A stretch of 5,267 bases of DNA from DASPPK01 sp041479575. GTDB lineage: Archaea; Thermoproteota; Bathyarchaeia; Bathyarchaeales; Bathycorpusculaceae. A program made the translations under genes and the position numbers. The notes under the pieces are model-generated. The model was given only the letters and a program-made list of their open reading frames with translations, was not told the origin of the DNA and ran no database searches. The stretch covers positions 1 through 5,267 of the forward strand of contig JBGOYH010000149.1 in NCBI GenBank assembly GCA_041479575.1, read 5' to 3'. This document shows, piece after piece, positions 4,680 through 5,267 of this stretch. Within the stretch, counting starts at the first letter, position 1; each line of letters begins with the position of its first letter.

Positions 4680-5267
4680 ATGGGAACAGAATCGTTTGAC
4701 GTTGAAAAAACTGTGATGGAATTGATCATGAGTGACGATGCAGCAAAAAAGAAGCAATTAGGAAAAATGATTTTGGGCATCGCCTACAAAGAAGGGGTTT
4801 ATCCCTCAAGCATCCATGAATTCTACATGGCACGAGGCAGGGGCGAATTCGGTGGTTTCACGGTCCCTGCGATAAACCTAAGGAGCATGACTTATGATTT
4901 GGCCCGTAGCATATTCAGAGTTGCAAAGAAGAATAATTCTGGCGCATTTGTCTTCGAGATTGCGAGGTCTGAAATTGGCTACACCGACCAACCGCCGATT
5001 GAGTATTCAGGTGTGGTCTTGGCGGCAGCGATAAAGGAAAACTATTCCGGCCCGGTCTTTGTCCAAGGAGACCATTTTCAGGTCAATGCTACTAAATTCA
5101 AGGAGAACCCCGATAAGGAAATGGAAAGCCTGCGGGCTTTGATTGCAGATGCAATCAGTTCAGGTTTTTACAATATCGATATTGACTCATCGACACTGGT
5201 GGATTTATCCAAGCCTGATCTGAAAGAACAACAGCTTCTGAATTATGAGGTCTGCGCGAAGCTCACG
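4680..5267 (+). CDS. Class II aldolase-like protein (fructose/tagatose-bisphosphate type), 5' part
   Basis: The first 196 codons of a gene that runs off the window. The reading frame shows a TIM-barrel-like alternation and features of the class II ketose-bisphosphate aldolase superfamily: FTVPAIN at 60-66 (early strand), FVFEIARSE at 91-99, FVQGDHFQVN at 127-136 with the Asp131-His132 pair, and FYNIDIDSSTLVDL at 163-176. The GDH motif followed by an xNIDIDxS strand is shared with both catalytic class II fructose-bisphosphate aldolases (metal-binding His and adjacent Asp) and GatZ/KbaZ-type tagatose-bisphosphate aldolase subunits. Expected role: reversible cleavage or condensation of a ketose bisphosphate in central sugar metabolism, with divalent metal. 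The exact substrate cannot be decided because later metal and phosphate-binding residues are outside the window. No signal or membrane segment; cytoplasmic. It appears to have its own promoter. Superfamily call fairly secure; enzyme versus non-catalytic subunit open. Confidence 0.75.
   Translation, partial: MGTESFDVEKTVMELIMSDDAAKKKQLGKMILGIAYKEGVYPSSIHEFYMARGRGEFGGFTVPAINLRSMTYDLARSIFRVAKKNNSGAFVFEIARSEIGYTDQPPIEYSGVVLAAAIKENYSGPVFVQGDHFQVNATKFKENPDKEMESLRALIADAISSGFYNIDIDSSTLVDLSKPDLKEQQLLNYEVCAKLT

Noticed and set aside
4218..4757. 179-codon minus-strand open frame
   Set aside because: It runs antisense through the 3' end of the NTF2-like gene and the start of the aldolase. Its composition (rich in His, Ser, Arg, Cys) looks random, and both sense proteins have recognisable domains.
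1..5267. CRISPR array, tRNA/rRNA, transposon or integration site
   Set aside because: I saw no regularly spaced repeats, cloverleaf structure, terminal inverted repeats or transposase-like protein on either strand.

Overview
The window reads as ordinary archaeal chromosome. AT-rich TATA-like boxes sit upstream of gene starts, and both GGAGG-type and GTGAT-type Shine-Dalgarno matches occur. Small CxxC zinc-ribbon proteins, a membrane-anchored HtrA-type protease and a DrrA-like ABC-2 transporter fit an uncultured Thermoproteota lineage such as Bathyarchaeia. That placement is inferred from protein style, not proven by a marker gene. No RNA gene, CRISPR array, insertion sequence or integrase is visible.

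Layout, left to right. At 45-1286 (+) is a complete membrane-anchored trypsin-like serine protease with one PDZ domain (HtrA/DegP family, His138/Asp168/Ser248). It is followed 22 bases later by a small zinc-ribbon protein (1309-1626, +). That gene converges on, and overlaps by 4 bases, a minus-strand ABC-2 exporter pair: ATPase (3445-2414), then permease (2414-1623). ATPase and permease are joined by a TAATG stop-start overlap. The permease reading frame is broken by one in-frame TAG at 2267-2265, after codon 49; beyond it the same frame continues for the rest of a normal-length six-helix permease. A divergent intergenic region (3446-3683) carries an AT-rich promoter-like box and a 10-bp palindrome. 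It is followed by a plus-strand membrane protein with an N-terminal zinc ribbon, an NTF2/SnoaL-like domain and two C-terminal membrane segments (3684-4454). A second intergenic region (4455-4679) holds a long imperfect hairpin and a promoter-like AT box. It leads into the 5' part of a class II aldolase-like gene (4680 to the window end).

The genes do not form one obvious pathway. The protease is predicted to act outside the membrane, the ABC pair would export an unknown substrate, and the zinc-ribbon/NTF2 membrane protein has no assigned role. The most notable observation is the in-frame amber codon in the permease. It could be a nonsense mutation, a sequence error, reinitiation, or amber readthrough (pyrrolysine). 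Three of the five complete genes here end in TAG, which argues against wholesale TAG reassignment. I did not find a convincing new multi-gene system.
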